Source: Rhodobacter sp. (GTDB lineage: Bacteria > Pseudomonadota > Alphaproteobacteria > Rhodobacterales > Rhodobacteraceae). Taken from it: a stretch of DNA of 60,819 nt. Below the pieces are notes generated by a model. It worked only from the letters and a program-made list of their open reading frames with translations, was not told the origin of the DNA and did not search any database. The stretch's first letter is position 1. Every line of letters begins with the position of its first letter. The stretch is from the NCBI GenBank assembly GCA_030065095.1, contig JASJDP010000036.1, positions 1 through 60,819 of the forward strand, written 5' to 3'. The translations under genes were made by a program, and so were the position numbers. This document shows, in pieces, positions 9,591-19,338 of the stretch.

Positions 9591-9920
9591 ATGCCCCGCA
9601 GTCTCCGACAACTGACCGAGGCACGAATCCAGACGGCGATCGCCGAGGGCAAGCTGAAAAACCTTGCGGGCGAAGGCAAACCCCTGCCCGACCGCCCCGG
9701 CGATGCCTTCATCGATCCCGGCGACGCCATCGGCCATCGCATCATGGCCGAGGCCGGCGCGCTGCCCCAAGAGGTCCTGCTGAAACGCCAGGTCGCCGAG
9801 GCGAAGGCGGCGCTGGCAACGGCGGCAGGCCCCGACCGCAAAGCGGCGATGACCCACCTCGCCGAGATCGAACTCAAACTCGCGATCGCCCGAGAGGCGC
9901 GGCGAAAGTTTCTGAAATAG
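9591..9920 (+). CDS. DUF1992 (DnaJ homologue C28-like) protein
   Basis: 109 residues from ATG 9591, immediately after the valS stop; a TTG at 9570 overlapping valS is an alternative. It contains the DUF1992 hallmark: a helical segment ARIQTAIAEGKLKNLAGEGKPLP followed by ripe GYRIM-like ISHRIMAEAGALPQEV (here GHRIMAEAGALPQEVLLKRQV). The remainder is predicted helical and charged. The family corresponds to the conserved part of DNAJC28, has no J-domain here, and has no defined biochemical role. It is probably co-transcribed with valS. Confidence 0.82.
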   Translation: MPRSLRQLTEARIQTAIAEGKLKNLAGEGKPLPDRPGDAFIDPGDAIGHRIMAEAGALPQEVLLKRQVAEAKAALATAAGPDRKAAMTHLAEIELKLAIAREARRKFLK

Positions 9921-10140
9921 ATCGCATTTCAGGGCGCAGCGAGGCATTTTGCCCCCTTGGATCGAAAATCCCGTGTCAATGCGCGCGGCCGAGCGCCGTG
10001 TCCCGGTCGGTCTGCGGCGCGCGGGAAAGTGAGGTGGAATCCGCCCTGGCGCTCTGGCCAGCCGCGGAATTGCTGCTATCGTTAACGCCTATGCAGCAAA
10101 AAATGTGCATGATGCGGCGGAGGGTCGCTGGAGGCTCGGC

Positions 10141-10341
10141 ATGAGTTACAGACGTGAACACTATGAACGGCCCCCGCTTCCCGGCGCGGGATATCTTGAA
10201 GATTACACCGACGCCTTTCTGGTCGTTGCGGGGGTTTTGTGTTTTGTCGGGCTCTTCGCGCTCTGGGCCGTGTTCGGACTTCCCTTCGTGGTCATCGTTT
10301 CCGTCCTGGCGGACCGTCTGATTGTCCGGAACCGGGAGTAG
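10141..10341 (+). CDS. Small membrane protein, unknown
   Basis: 66 residues from ATG 10141, preceded by GGAGG about six bases upstream; a GTG at 10105 is an alternative. After a polar N-terminus (MSYRREHYERPPLP) a long hydrophobic stretch from about residue 23 to 58 could form one or two transmembrane helices (FLVVAGVLCFVGLFALWAVFGLPFVVIVSV, quoted in part: LVVAGVLCFVGLFALWAV). It ends with a basic tail. No family recognised. Confidence 0.6.
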   Translation: MSYRREHYERPPLPGAGYLEDYTDAFLVVAGVLCFVGLFALWAVFGLPFVVIVSVLADRLIVRNRE

Positions 10342-10692
10342 TCCCGATGTCGAACCGCCGTGCGTCTCTCACGGGCCACCGGAGAGGTGACGTCCCGCAT
10401 CCCCGACACGTCCGAGAGACCGGATCACGTTGACCTTGGAATGAACCGCTGGGCCGTTTTTTTGCCTGGATCTGACGTTGCCTGCCGTGAGAAAAGCTGG
10501 CCATCGCCGACCCGCGGTGAGGCGAACCGGACCTGTGAACAACTTGATTTATCCCAGCAAAGTCCGAACGTCCTCAATCAAATGCGCGCCGTCAGAAAAT
10601 CGCATTCCCTACGGGGCGGGTCGGCGATGGCGCGGCTCCTCTCCAGTTCCGCAACGCCCGCTCCAAGCCAACACCGTCCTATCCACCGGTTC
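10342..10692. other. Intergenic stretch, no gene recognised
   Basis: 350 bases between a small membrane protein gene and the 3' end of glpK. Frames here have no family similarity. A run of seven T at 10457-10463 follows a GC-rich segment, but a clear stem was not found. Confidence 0.4.
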
Positions 10693-12177
10693 CTAGCCGG
10701 TCAGCGTGCGCCGGACCGCGTCCTTCCATGCGGCGTATTTCGCATCCCGCACGGCCGGATCCATTGCCGGATCGAATCTGCGCTCCAGCGCCCAGTTTGC
10801 CGCAAAATCGTCCTGACCGGGATAGACCCCGGCCCGCATTCCCGCCAGCCACGCAGCCCCCAGGGCTGTGGTCTCCAGCACCCTGGGCCGATCCACCGGC
10901 GCGCCCAGGATGTCGGCCAGGAACTGCATCGTCCAGTCGCTGGCCGACATACCGCCGTCGACCCGCAGCACCGCCTCGCCGGCGCCGCCCATATCCGCCT
11001 GCATCGCCTCGAGCAGATCGCGGGTCTGATAGCCCACGCTTTCCAGCGCCGCGCGGGCGAACTCGGCCGGGCCTGAGTTCCGCGTCAGTCCGAACACCGC
11101 GCCGCGGCAATCGGCGTCCCAATAGGGTGCGCCCAGCCCGGTGAACGCCGGCACCAGGATCACCGACTGCTCGGGATCCGCGGTTTCGGCCAACCCTTGC
11201 GTCTCGGGTGCGGCGCCGATGATGCTCAGCCCGTCGCGCAGCCACTGCACCACCGCGCCCGCGATGAAGATCGAGCCCTCCAGCGCATAGGTCGGCGTGC
11301 CGTCCAGCTGATAGCCGATGGTCGTCAGCAGCCGGTTTTGCGACGCGACGGGCGCCGCCCCGGTGTTGAGCAGCGCAAAACATCCCGTGCCATAGGTCGA
11401 TTTCAGCATGCCCGGCTCGAAGCATGCCTGCCCCACCGTCGCCGCCTGCTGGTCGCCCGCGACGCCGAGGATCGGCAGCGGCGCACCGAGCAGCGCGGGG
11501 TCGGTGATCCCGAATTCCGCCGCGCAATCCCGGACCTCGGGCAGCATCGCCATCGGAATGTCCAAGAGATCGCAGATCTCGGCGCTCCATGCCCCCTGCC
11601 GGATATCGTAGAGCAACGTGCGCGCCGCATTGGTCGCGTCGGTCACATGCGCCGCCCCGCCGGTCAGCCGCCAGATCAGGTAGCTGTCGACCGTGCCGAA
11701 CAGCAGCTCGCCGCGCGCCGCGCGGTCGCGGGCGCCCTCGACATGGTCGAGGATCCATTTCAGCTTGGTCCCCGAGAAATACGGATCCAGCAGCAGCCCC
11801 GTCGCGGCGGTCACCATCGGCTCGTGCCCGGCGGCCTTGAGGCTGCGGCAGAAATCCGCGGTGCGCCGGTCCTGCCAGACAATGGCGTTATGCACCGCCT
11901 TGCCGGTCGCGCGGTCCCAGACCACCGTCGTTTCGCGTTGATTTGTGATGCCGATAGCCGCGATGTCCGGGGCCTGCAGCCCGGCCTTTGCAAGGACTGC
12001 CCGGCAGGTCTCCACGGTCGTCCGCCACAGGTCTTCGGGGTCGTGTTCGACCCAGCCCGAGGCGGGAAAATGCTGGGCGAACTCTTCCTGCGCCACCGCC
12101 GCGACGGCCATCGTGCCGTCAAAGACGATGGCCCGGCTTGACGTGGTGCCCTGATCGATGGCGAGAATATGGGTCAT
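10693..12177 (-). CDS. glpK: Glycerol kinase
   Basis: 494 residues, FGGY carbohydrate kinase family; phosphorylates glycerol to sn-glycerol 3-phosphate in the cytoplasm. N-terminal phosphate-binding motif [17 protein letters not shown], then [11 protein letters not shown], the FGGY family segment [14 protein letters not shown] and [18 protein letters not shown], and the C-terminal [20 protein letters not shown] typical of glycerol kinases. ATG 12177 has GGGAGGAG upstream; an in-frame ATG 10 codons earlier is less likely. No glpF or glpD is adjacent, so it is not part of a complete glp operon in this window. Confidence 0.96.
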   Translation of the reverse strand: MTHILAIDQGTTSSRAIVFDGTMAVAAVAQEEFAQHFPASGWVEHDPEDLWRTTVETCRAVLAKAGLQAPDIAAIGITNQRETTVVWDRATGKAVHNAIVWQDRRTADFCRSLKAAGHEPMVTAATGLLLDPYFSGTKLKWILDHVEGARDRAARGELLFGTVDSYLIWRLTGGAAHVTDATNAARTLLYDIRQGAWSAEICDLLDIPMAMLPEVRDCAAEFGITDPALLGAPLPILGVAGDQQAATVGQACFEPGMLKSTYGTGCFALLNTGAAPVASQNRLLTTIGYQLDGTPTYALEGSIFIAGAVVQWLRDGLSIIGAAPETQGLAETADPEQSVILVPAFTGLGAPYWDADCRGAVFGLTRNSGPAEFARAALESVGYQTRDLLEAMQADMGGAGEAVLRVDGGMSASDWTMQFLADILGAPVDRPRVLETTALGAAWLAGMRAGVYPGQDDFAANWALERRFDPAMDPAVRDAKYAAWKDAVRRTLTG

Positions 12178-12307
12178 GGCGGCTCCTCCCTGGCTCGCGG
12201 CGATCATTCGCCCGGCGCTGCCTGCGGGTCAAGCCGGCGCCGACTAGGCATCGCACCGCGACGCGGCTATCCTTTCCGGCATTCAAAGCAAGGCCGACAG
12301 TTGCAGC

Positions 12308-12586
12308 GTGTACGACCCAATGGACCAAGCAGCGATCGATATCGCCGTCAAGGATGCGGCCAGTGACCCGTTGCCCGGCGCGGTGGCCCAGCTGACCGCG
12401 GACCGGTTCGCGCGTACATTCGTCTCGGATGCTGACGGGCAGGTGCGGTTTTCGGACCTCGGTCCCGGGTTTTATGCGCTTAGGGTCGGCTCGACCGGGT
12501 TCAACACCGTCCTGCGTCCTGAGATCGATGTCGATATGCGCAGCGATGTGCGATTGCAGATCGGTATGACGACGGATGCGGAGTAG
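12308..12586 (+). CDS. Small stand-alone carboxypeptidase-regulatory-like domain protein
   Basis: 92 residues from GTG 12308; ATG 12320 is an alternative. The sequence follows the pattern of a CarboxypepD_reg-like beta-sandwich: DIAVKDAASDPLPGAVAQLT, SDADGQVRFSDLGPGFYALRV and then a final strand SDVRLQIGM. There is no signal peptide or membrane segment, which is unusual because this fold is normally part of exported or membrane-bound proteins. It lies 33 bases ahead of the SDR gene and may be co-transcribed. Function unknown. Confidence 0.6.
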   Translation: MYDPMDQAAIDIAVKDAASDPLPGAVAQLTADRFARTFVSDADGQVRFSDLGPGFYALRVGSTGFNTVLRPEIDVDMRSDVRLQIGMTTDAE

Positions 12587-12619
12587 CCGCCGGGGTCGGG
12601 GGCCGGCAGGGAGGGAGAG

Positions 12620-13390
12620 ATGCGGGTAGCGATTACAGGGGCCGCGACCGGAATCGGCGCAGCGGCGGTGCGGCGGCTGAAGGCGGCGGGCCATCAGATC
12701 GTGGCATTCGACATTGCCGAACCGGCGGGCGTGGACGAGTGGGTGCCGGTGGACATGTCGGACATGGACGCGGTGGCGCGTGCCGCCGCCGGGGTCGCGG
12801 GGCCGTTCGACGCGCTGATCAACAATGCCGGGCTGCCGCCGCGGGCGGACAACGCGGTGCCGGTACTGGCGGTCAACGTCTGTGGCCTGATCGCCATGGC
12901 CGTGGCGCTGGAGCCGAAGCTGGCCGCAGGCGCGGCGATCGTGTCGACCGCGTCCCGTGCGGGCCATGCCTGGCGCGCCAATCTCGACCAGGTCAGGGCG
13001 TTGCTGGCCCTGCCGGGGCCCGAGGCGCTGCCGGCCTTCGTGGCCGACCGCGGCATGGACCCGCTCAGGGCCTATTGCCTGTCGAAAGAGGCCGTGATCG
13101 TCTGGAACATCGCGCAGACAGAGCGCTGGCTGGCGCAGGGTTTGCGCGGGAACACCGTCAGCCCCTCGGCGGTCGAGACCGGCATCCTAAGCGATTTCAA
13201 GGCGGCGATGGGCGAGCGGGCGGCAAAATCCATCGCCCGGGCGGGCCGGGCCGGATCAGCCGACGAGATCGCGGCGCTGATCTGTTTCCTGGCGGCCCCC
13301 GAAAGCGGCTGGATCAAGGGGCTGGACATCACGGCGGACGGCGGCATGTCGGCGATGGCGGCGGCCGACGAGCTTGGGCTGGTTGGCTGA
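12620..13390 (+). CDS. Short-chain dehydrogenase/reductase (3-alpha-HSD / coniferyl-alcohol dehydrogenase-like)
   Basis: 256 residues, classical SDR. The cofactor motif TGAATGIG (residues 6-13) begins the Rossmann fold and NNAG follows at about residue 69. The active-site pair AYCLSK (Tyr and Lys, near residue 152) is present, with an upstream Ser in IVSTASRAGHAWRANLD. The insertion WRANLDQVRALLAL between the Ser and Tyr strands resembles bacterial 3-alpha-hydroxysteroid/carbonyl reductase and coniferyl-alcohol dehydrogenase SDRs. The C-terminus GLDITADGGMSA is standard. Substrate cannot be deduced. GGAGGGAGAG precedes the ATG. Confidence 0.88.
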   Translation: MRVAITGAATGIGAAAVRRLKAAGHQIVAFDIAEPAGVDEWVPVDMSDMDAVARAAAGVAGPFDALINNAGLPPRADNAVPVLAVNVCGLIAMAVALEPKLAAGAAIVSTASRAGHAWRANLDQVRALLALPGPEALPAFVADRGMDPLRAYCLSKEAVIVWNIAQTERWLAQGLRGNTVSPSAVETGILSDFKAAMGERAAKSIARAGRAGSADEIAALICFLAAPESGWIKGLDITADGGMSAMAAADELGLVG

Positions 13391-13543
13391 CACCGGCCGG
13401 GTCCCCCCGAGACCGTCCATGAACCGGGCAGTGCGGACGGTTCGGCGGCAACGGTCGGGGACCGGATTTCGGCGTGCCTTTTGCGCCGGGCGCGCTATGA
13501 TTCAGGTCGATTTCCATATGCTTTGATACCCGGAGGAAGATAC

Positions 13544-15331
13544 ATGTTCCAACGCCTCGCCCTCCTCGCGCTCCTCGCCGGTGCCCTGCCCGCGACGGCC
13601 CAGCAAACCGCCGACAGCGTCGCCCCCGAGACCGGAGCGGCGACCGGCGCCATGGCGGCCTCCCCGGCGGTTCAGGCCGCGCTTGACGCCAAGGCGGCAG
13701 GTCAGCCGGTCGCCGCGCAGACCTGGATGATCGCCGCGGCCAACCCGCTGGCGGTCGAGGCCGGGGCGAAGGCGCTGGCGACCGGCGGCAGCGCGGCGGA
13801 CGCAATGGTGGCGGTCCAGGCGGTGCTGGGGCTGGTCGAGCCGCAAAGCTCGGGCCTTGGCGGCGGAGCGTTCCTGGTCTGGTACGATGCCGCGACGGGC
13901 GAGGTCACCACACTCGACGGACGGGAAACCGCGCCGCTGGCGGCCACGCCGACCCTGTTTCAGACCGCCGACGGCGAGCCGCTGAAATTCTTCGACGCGG
14001 TGGTCGGCGGACGGTCGGTCGGCGTGCCGGGCACGCCTGCCCTGATGCAGGCCGCGCATGACCGGTGGGGGCAGAGCGACTGGGCTGGACTATTCACCGA
14101 TGCCATCGCGCTGGCCGAGGGCGGCTTTGCGGTGTCGCCGCGGCTGGCCGCTCTGGTGGCGCGCGACGCCGAGCGGTTGTCACGCTTTGCCGCGACCCGC
14201 ACCTATTTCCTGCCCGGCGGCACCCCGCTGGCCGAGGGCGACCGGCTGACGAACGTTGCCTACGGGCAGACCCTGCGCAGCCTGGCCGCGCACGGCGCCG
14301 AGGCCTTTTATTCCGGCCCTATCGCGCAGGATATCGTGACCACGGTGCGCACGGCGGCGGGCAATCCCGGCGTCATGGCGCCCATCGATCTGGCGATCTA
14401 TCAGGTGAAAGAACGCGATCCGGTCTGCGTGGCCTACCGCGCGCATGACGTTTGCGGCATGGGGCCGCCGTCCTCCGGTGCTCTGACCGTCGGCCAGATC
14501 CTCGGCATGCTCGACGGCTACGATCTCTCTGCCGGCCCCGAGGAGGCCGATGTCTGGCGCCTGATCGGCGATGCCTCGCGCCTCGCCTTCGCCGACCGCG
14601 GCCGCTATATGGCCGACAGCGATTTCGTGCCCGTGCCCGTGAACGGCCTCGTCGATCCGGTCTACCTCGCCGACCGCGCCACTCTGCTGGCCGGCGGCGA
14701 TGCCTTGCCCGAGGTCGCGCCGGGATCGCCCGCATTCGATCACGCGCTGAACTGGGCCGATGACGACAGCCTCGAATTTCCCTCGACCTCGCATATCTCG
14801 ATCGTCGATGCCGCGGGCAATGCGCTGAGCATGACGACGACCATCGAGAACGGGTTCGGGTCGCGGCTGATGGCGGCGGGCGGGTTTCTGTTGAACAACG
14901 AGCTGACCGATTTCTCGTTCCGCACGCACCGCAACGGGGTTCCGATCGCCAACCGGGTCGAACCCGGCAAGCGCCCGCGGTCGTCGATGTCGCCGACCAT
15001 CGTCCTGAAGGACGGCGAGCCGGTGCTGGTGGTGGGCTCGCCCGGCGGCAGCCGCATCATCGGCTATGTGGCCAAGACGATCATCGCCCATCTCGACTGG
15101 GGCCTCGACGTCCAGACCGCCGTCAGCCTGCCGCACGCGGTCAACCGCTTCGGCACCTACGATCTGGAAGAGGGCACATCGGCGGCGGAGCTGGAGGCCG
15201 GTTTGCAAACGTTTGGGTACGAGACCAATCTGCGGGGCCTGAATTCCGGCCTGCACGCGATCTCTGTCGGTCCGGACGGACTTTTGGGCGGCGCCGATCC
15301 GCGGCGCGAGGGCATCGCACTGGGCGATTGA
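13544..15331 (+). CDS. ggt: Gamma-glutamyltransferase (periplasmic)
   Basis: 595 residues with a signal peptide (MFQRLALLALLAGALPATAQ). Autoprocessing Ntn-hydrolase that removes or transfers the gamma-glutamyl group of glutathione and related compounds. The large-subunit signature is EPQSSGLGGGAFLVWYD with DGRETAP following. The small subunit should begin at the Thr of TSHISIVD near residue 415, the expected nucleophile. PRSSMSPTIVLKDGEPVLVV and GSPGGSRII are the conserved C-terminal motifs. CGGAGGAAG precedes ATG 13544, which decides against longer in-frame starts. A convergent gene for a gamma-glutamyl-GABA hydrolase-like protein follows, separated by a palindrome at 15348. Confidence 0.95.
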   Translation: MFQRLALLALLAGALPATAQQTADSVAPETGAATGAMAASPAVQAALDAKAAGQPVAAQTWMIAAANPLAVEAGAKALATGGSAADAMVAVQAVLGLVEPQSSGLGGGAFLVWYDAATGEVTTLDGRETAPLAATPTLFQTADGEPLKFFDAVVGGRSVGVPGTPALMQAAHDRWGQSDWAGLFTDAIALAEGGFAVSPRLAALVARDAERLSRFAATRTYFLPGGTPLAEGDRLTNVAYGQTLRSLAAHGAEAFYSGPIAQDIVTTVRTAAGNPGVMAPIDLAIYQVKERDPVCVAYRAHDVCGMGPPSSGALTVGQILGMLDGYDLSAGPEEADVWRLIGDASRLAFADRGRYMADSDFVPVPVNGLVDPVYLADRATLLAGGDALPEVAPGSPAFDHALNWADDDSLEFPSTSHISIVDAAGNALSMTTTIENGFGSRLMAAGGFLLNNELTDFSFRTHRNGVPIANRVEPGKRPRSSMSPTIVLKDGEPVLVVGSPGGSRIIGYVAKTIIAHLDWGLDVQTAVSLPHAVNRFGTYDLEEGTSAAELEAGLQTFGYETNLRGLNSGLHAISVGPDGLLGGADPRREGIALGD

Positions 15332-15347
15332 TACCCCTGCGCGCGGG

Positions 15348-15370
15348 ACGAATTTTCGGTGAAAATTCGT
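15348..15370. repeat. Dispersed palindrome, copy 2 (between convergent genes)
   Basis: Perfect 10-base arms ACGAATTTTC and GAAAATTCGT with spacer GGT. It lies in the 55-base gap between ggt and the convergent amidotransferase-like gene. No long T-run follows on either strand, so a role as terminator is not certain. Confidence 0.8.
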
Positions 15371-15386
15371 GGCCCGGCGACCGGTC

Positions 15387-16163
15387 TCAGGCGCTGCGCA
15401 GCAGGGGCCGGCCCGCCGTGCGGGCCCAGGCGCGCACCGCGTCACCGAAGGCGGTGAACAGCTTGACCGAAACCGGGTCGTTCGCGGCGTTGTATTCCGG
15501 GTGCCACTGAACCGAAAGGGTGAACCCAGGGGCGTCCTTCACATACAGCGCCTCGGGCGTGCCGTCTTCGGCCCAGCCGTCGATCTCGACCCGGCTGCCG
15601 GCCTCCATCACACCCTGGCCGTGCAGTGTATTGGTGACGACCTCGGCCTCGCCCATTATCCGATGGAACACGCCGCCTTCGGTGAACCGGACCTTTTGGC
15701 GCAGTTCGAAAATCTCTTCCAGAGAGCCGTCGGGCGGCATCCGGTGGTTCATCCGTCCCGGCAGATCGCGGATCTCGGGGTGCAGCGTGCCGCCATAGGC
15801 CACGTTGACCTCCTGAAACCCGCGGCACACTCCGAAATAGGGCTGCCCGCGCTCGGTCAGCGCCCGGATCAGCGGCAACGTGATCCTGTCGCGCGCGCGG
15901 TCGAAGGTGCCATGCGCCTCGGTTTCCTCGTGCCCGTATTCCTCGGGATGCACGTTCGGGCGCCCGCCGGTGAACAGAAAGCCGTCGAAATGGGTCAAAA
16001 GCTCCTCGATGCCGACCAGCTCGGGATCGGTCGGAATGATCACCGGCGTGCAATCGGCCACGCGGCTGACCGCCTCGGAGCTGTAATAGCCGCCTGCATG
16101 CACATGATACGTGTCCGTAATCATGTGACTGTTCCCGATGATCCCGACGATCGGCCGTGGCAT
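15387..16163 (-). CDS. Class I glutamine amidotransferase-like hydrolase (gamma-glutamyl-GABA hydrolase type)
   Basis: 258 residues from ATG 16163 (MPRPIVGIIGNSH); another ATG lies seven codons upstream. PuuD/peptidase C26-type features: FDGFLFTGGRPNVHPEEYG, the nucleophile elbow GVCRGFQEVNVAYGG with the Cys, and the C-terminal SVQWHPEYN supplying the His-Glu. NHRMPPDG and NTLHGQGV match PuuD-like proteins. Such enzymes cleave gamma-glutamyl amides such as gamma-glutamyl-GABA in putrescine degradation. No other puu genes are adjacent; the neighbour is a gamma-glutamyltransferase. Confidence 0.88.
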   Translation of the reverse strand: MPRPIVGIIGNSHMITDTYHVHAGGYYSSEAVSRVADCTPVIIPTDPELVGIEELLTHFDGFLFTGGRPNVHPEEYGHEETEAHGTFDRARDRITLPLIRALTERGQPYFGVCRGFQEVNVAYGGTLHPEIRDLPGRMNHRMPPDGSLEEIFELRQKVRFTEGGVFHRIMGEAEVVTNTLHGQGVMEAGSRVEIDGWAEDGTPEALYVKDAPGFTLSVQWHPEYNAANDPVSVKLFTAFGDAVRAWARTAGRPLLRSA

Positions 16164-16286
16164 GACTGTCCTCTGAAGCTTCACATATCTAGCGCTCTAC
16201 ATAAGCGCGCTGGCCGTGGGGGTCGAGAGTGGATCGTGCACACATCGCCTGTGCGCCCGGCGCCTGCCGCCTATCAGGGCAGGTCG

Positions 16287-16718
16287 TCAGGCCTGGCCGA
16301 TCAATCCGGCGGCCTCGATTCCCGCCAAGCCCGCGACGACGTCGTTGTCGCTGGTATCGCCGGTGACGCCGACCGCGCCGATCACCGGCCCGCCTTCCTC
16401 GGCACGCACGAGGATACCGCCGGGCACCGGCACCACCTTGCCGCCGTAGACCCCGTTCACCGCGGCCATGAAATAGGCTTGGTTCTCGGCCCGCGCCATC
16501 TGTGCGGTTCCCGGCAGCCCCAGCATCACCGCACCATACGCCTTGCCCTGTGCGATCCCGAACCGCCCCGGCGCAGCCTCGGTCTCGCGCTCGAAGGCAA
16601 TCACGTGCCCGCCTGCGTCGAGCACCACCACCGAAAGCGGTTTGAAGCCCTCGGCGTGACCCTTGGCAAGTGTCTCGCGGATGATGACACGGGCGTGGTC
16701 GAGGGTGAGTTCGGTCAT
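16287..16718 (-). CDS. GlcG/HbpS-family heme-binding-like protein
   Basis: 143 residues. GlcG/HbpS signature: SVVVLDAGGHVIAFERE, ARAENQAYFMAAVN, VPVPGGILVR and GAVGVTGDTSDNDVVAGLAG. There is no signal peptide. GGAGGAAAT precedes the ATG. It lies 124 bases downstream of glcB on the same strand, matching the glc locus arrangement in which glcG accompanies malate synthase G; the exact role of GlcG is unknown, while HbpS relatives bind heme. Confidence 0.88.
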   Translation of the reverse strand: MTELTLDHARVIIRETLAKGHAEGFKPLSVVVLDAGGHVIAFERETEAAPGRFGIAQGKAYGAVMLGLPGTAQMARAENQAYFMAAVNGVYGGKVVPVPGGILVRAEEGGPVIGAVGVTGDTSDNDVVAGLAGIEAAGLIGQA

Positions 16719-16842
16719 TGGATTTCCTCCGGAACAGGTCGCAGGTTAGCGCCTTGAGACTAACGGCGGGCGAAGAATTGTCGAACCCCCCGGCAAGTTC
16801 CTTCGAAGAGGTTTACGGCCGGCAGGCGGAATCCGGCGCACG

Positions 16843-18996
16843 TCAGGAGACGCTCACCTGCGGCGTGCGCGTGGCCTTGACCTGCAGCCGCCGGGCATGC
16901 AGCACCGGCTCGGTATAGCCCGATGGCTGATCGGCCCCCTTGAAGACAAGATCGCAGGCCGCCTGGAACGCGAAGCCGTCAAAGCCCGGCGCCATCGGCT
17001 GATAGGCCGGATCGCCGGCATTCTGGCGGTCCACCACCTCGGCCATCTTGCGCAACGCGCCGTGCACCTGTTCGCGGCTGACGATACCGTGGCGCAGCCA
17101 GTTGGCCAGCGCCTGGCTGGAGATCCGGCAGGTCGCGCGATCCTCCATCAGGCCGATGTCGTTGATGTCCGGCACCTTGGAGCAGCCGATGCCCTGATCG
17201 ACCCAACGCACCACATATCCCAGGATTCCCTGCGCGTTATTTTCGATCTCGGCGGTGATTTCGGCCGGCGTCAGCGTGCCGGTCAGCACCGGGATCGCCA
17301 AAAGGTCGTCCAGCGTTCCGCGCGGCCCGCCCGCGGCGATTTCGGTCTGGCGGGCGAACACGTCCACCGCATGGTAATGCGTGGCATGCAGCGTGGCCGC
17401 GGTCGGCGACGGCACCCAGGCACAGTTCGCGCCCGCCATCGGATGGCCGATCTTCTGGTCAAGCATCGCCGCCATCATGTCCGGCATCGCCCACATGCCC
17501 TTGCCGATCTGCGCCTTGTGCTGCAGGCCGCAGGCCAGCCCGACATCGACATTGCGGTCCTCATAGGCCTTGATCCAGGCGGCGTTCTTCATCTCGCCCT
17601 TGCAGATCATCGGCCCGGCCTCCATCGAGCTGTGGATCTCGTCGCCGGTGCGGTCCAGGAAGCCGGTGTTGATAAAGGCCACGCGGTGCCGGGCCGCGCG
17701 GATGCAGGCCTTGAGGTTGACCGATGTCCGCCGTTCCTCGTCCATGATCCCCAGCTTCACCGTGTTGGGCGGCAGACCCAGGGCCGTTTCGACAAATCCG
17801 AACACCTGGTCGGCAAAGGCCACCTCTTCCGGCCCGTGCATCTTGGGTTTCACCACATAGACCGACCCGGCGGCCGAGTTTCGTGCGCCCTCGGTCTTTT
17901 GCAGATCGTGCATCGCGATCAGCGTGGTGCACATCGCGTCCATCAGCCCCTCGAACACCTCGGCCCCGTCACGGTCGAGGATCGCCGGCGTCGTCATCAG
18001 ATGGCCGACATTGCGCACCAGCATCAGCGCGCGGCCCTTGACCGGCAACTCGCCACCGTCCGGCGCCGTGTACATGCGGTCGGGGGCCAATTCGCGGGTA
18101 AAGCTGCGGTCGCCCTTGGTGACCTCATCGGTCAGATCCCCCTTCATCAGCCCCAGCCAGTTGCGGTAGGCCAGCACCTTGTCCTCGCCATCCACCGCCG
18201 CCACGCTGTCTTCGCAATCCATGATCACCGAGATCGCGCTTTCCAGCCTTAGATCGGCGATCCCGGCCCGGTCCTGGCCGCCGATCTGGCTGGCGGGATC
18301 GACGACGATCTCGATCAACAGGTTGTGCACCCGCAACAGCACGCGCAACACCCCGTCCGCGCGGCTGTGCCCGGCAAACTGCGCGGGGGTCGTCAGCGCC
18401 GGTGTTAGCACGCCGTCGGCCACGTCCAGCGCATCGATCTCGGTCCAGCTGCCCGAGGCCAGGGGCGCCACGGTGTCCAGATGCCGCCGCGCCCAGGCGA
18501 TCACCTGTGCGCCACGCTCGGGGTCATACCCGCCGCCCTCGGGTGGTGTGCCCAGGGCATCGGTGCCGTAGAGCGCGTCGTAGAGCGACCCCCACCTCGC
18601 GTTCGCCGCGTTCAGCGCATAGCGCGCGTTCATGATCGGCACCACCAGCTGCGGCCCCGGAATATCGGCGATCTCGGGATCGATCCCACTGGTCTCGACG
18701 GTGAAATCCGGGCCCTCGTCCGCCAGATAGCCGATCTCTTCCAGAAAGGCGCGATAGGCGGTCGGGTCGTGCGGCTTGCCGGCACGGGTGGAATACCAGG
18801 CGTCGAGCCTGGCCTGCAGTTCCGCCCGCTTGTCCAGCAGGGCGCGGTTTTTTGGTCCGAATTCGTGGATCAGTCCGGACAGTGCATCCCAGAACACATC
18901 CTCCTTGACGCCAAGCCCGGGCAGCGCCTCGTCCTCCAGAAACACCGCCAGCTGGCGGTCGACGCTCATTCCGCCACGTTCCACCCGATCCATCAT
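16843..18996 (-). CDS. glcB: Malate synthase G
   Basis: 717 residues from ATG 18996 (MMDRVERGG); GGGAGAG five bases upstream supports it over a longer frame. It condenses glyoxylate with acetyl-CoA to malate. Motifs: [26 protein letters not shown] near the start, [74 protein letters not shown], and near the C-terminus [19 protein letters not shown] containing the catalytic Asp of the family. The length is typical for isoform G rather than A. The downstream GlcG-like gene supports a role in glycolate/glyoxylate use. Confidence 0.97.
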   Translation of the reverse strand: MMDRVERGGMSVDRQLAVFLEDEALPGLGVKEDVFWDALSGLIHEFGPKNRALLDKRAELQARLDAWYSTRAGKPHDPTAYRAFLEEIGYLADEGPDFTVETSGIDPEIADIPGPQLVVPIMNARYALNAANARWGSLYDALYGTDALGTPPEGGGYDPERGAQVIAWARRHLDTVAPLASGSWTEIDALDVADGVLTPALTTPAQFAGHSRADGVLRVLLRVHNLLIEIVVDPASQIGGQDRAGIADLRLESAISVIMDCEDSVAAVDGEDKVLAYRNWLGLMKGDLTDEVTKGDRSFTRELAPDRMYTAPDGGELPVKGRALMLVRNVGHLMTTPAILDRDGAEVFEGLMDAMCTTLIAMHDLQKTEGARNSAAGSVYVVKPKMHGPEEVAFADQVFGFVETALGLPPNTVKLGIMDEERRTSVNLKACIRAARHRVAFINTGFLDRTGDEIHSSMEAGPMICKGEMKNAAWIKAYEDRNVDVGLACGLQHKAQIGKGMWAMPDMMAAMLDQKIGHPMAGANCAWVPSPTAATLHATHYHAVDVFARQTEIAAGGPRGTLDDLLAIPVLTGTLTPAEITAEIENNAQGILGYVVRWVDQGIGCSKVPDINDIGLMEDRATCRISSQALANWLRHGIVSREQVHGALRKMAEVVDRQNAGDPAYQPMAPGFDGFAFQAACDLVFKGADQPSGYTEPVLHARRLQVKATRTPQVSVS

Positions 18997-19180
18997 GCCG
19001 CTCTCCCAAATCCCCATCCGGTATACCGCCGTATTCCCCACGTGCCGGGCTAATTAGGCAAGATCGCGCGCCATGGCAACAAACCCGCCGGTTCGTGCGG
19101 TTCGCGATACCGGCCCCCGGGGGGCGGTGGCAGGCCCCAACCGCAGGCGAAGCCGGGGTCGGTGAGAAACCGGCGGTGCG

Positions 19181-19333
19181 TCAGCGCCCCGGCTTGGCGG
19201 CGCCCCGGTCACCACGGCAGCGATCCGAGCAATAGCGCACCTCGTGCCAGACCTTCGCCCATTTCCTCCGCCAGGCGAACGGCCGGCCGCAGACGGCGCA
19301 GATCTTCCGGGGCAGGTCGGATTTCCTGCGCAT
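19181..19333 (-). CDS. DUF2256 zinc-binding-like small protein
   Basis: 50 residues. It contains a paired-cysteine pattern: [16 protein letters not shown] (Cys-x2-Cys) and [12 protein letters not shown] (Cys-x3-Cys), which is the DUF2256 layout and probably one zinc site. The ATG lies five bases after the photolyase stop, so the two are almost surely co-transcribed. DUF2256 genes commonly accompany cryptochrome/photolyase genes; no function has been shown. Confidence 0.88.
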   Translation of the reverse strand: MRRKSDLPRKICAVCGRPFAWRRKWAKVWHEVRYCSDRCRGDRGAAKPGR

Positions 19334-19338
19334 GGCGC

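Noticed and set aside
7607-9877. Long minus-strand frames opposite valS
   Set aside because: The sense strand has HMGH and KMSKS motifs and the correct length; antisense products lack any known pattern.
10360-11076. 238-codon plus-strand frame overlapping the glpK 3' end
   Set aside because: No domains, no ribosome site; lies mostly antisense to glpK.
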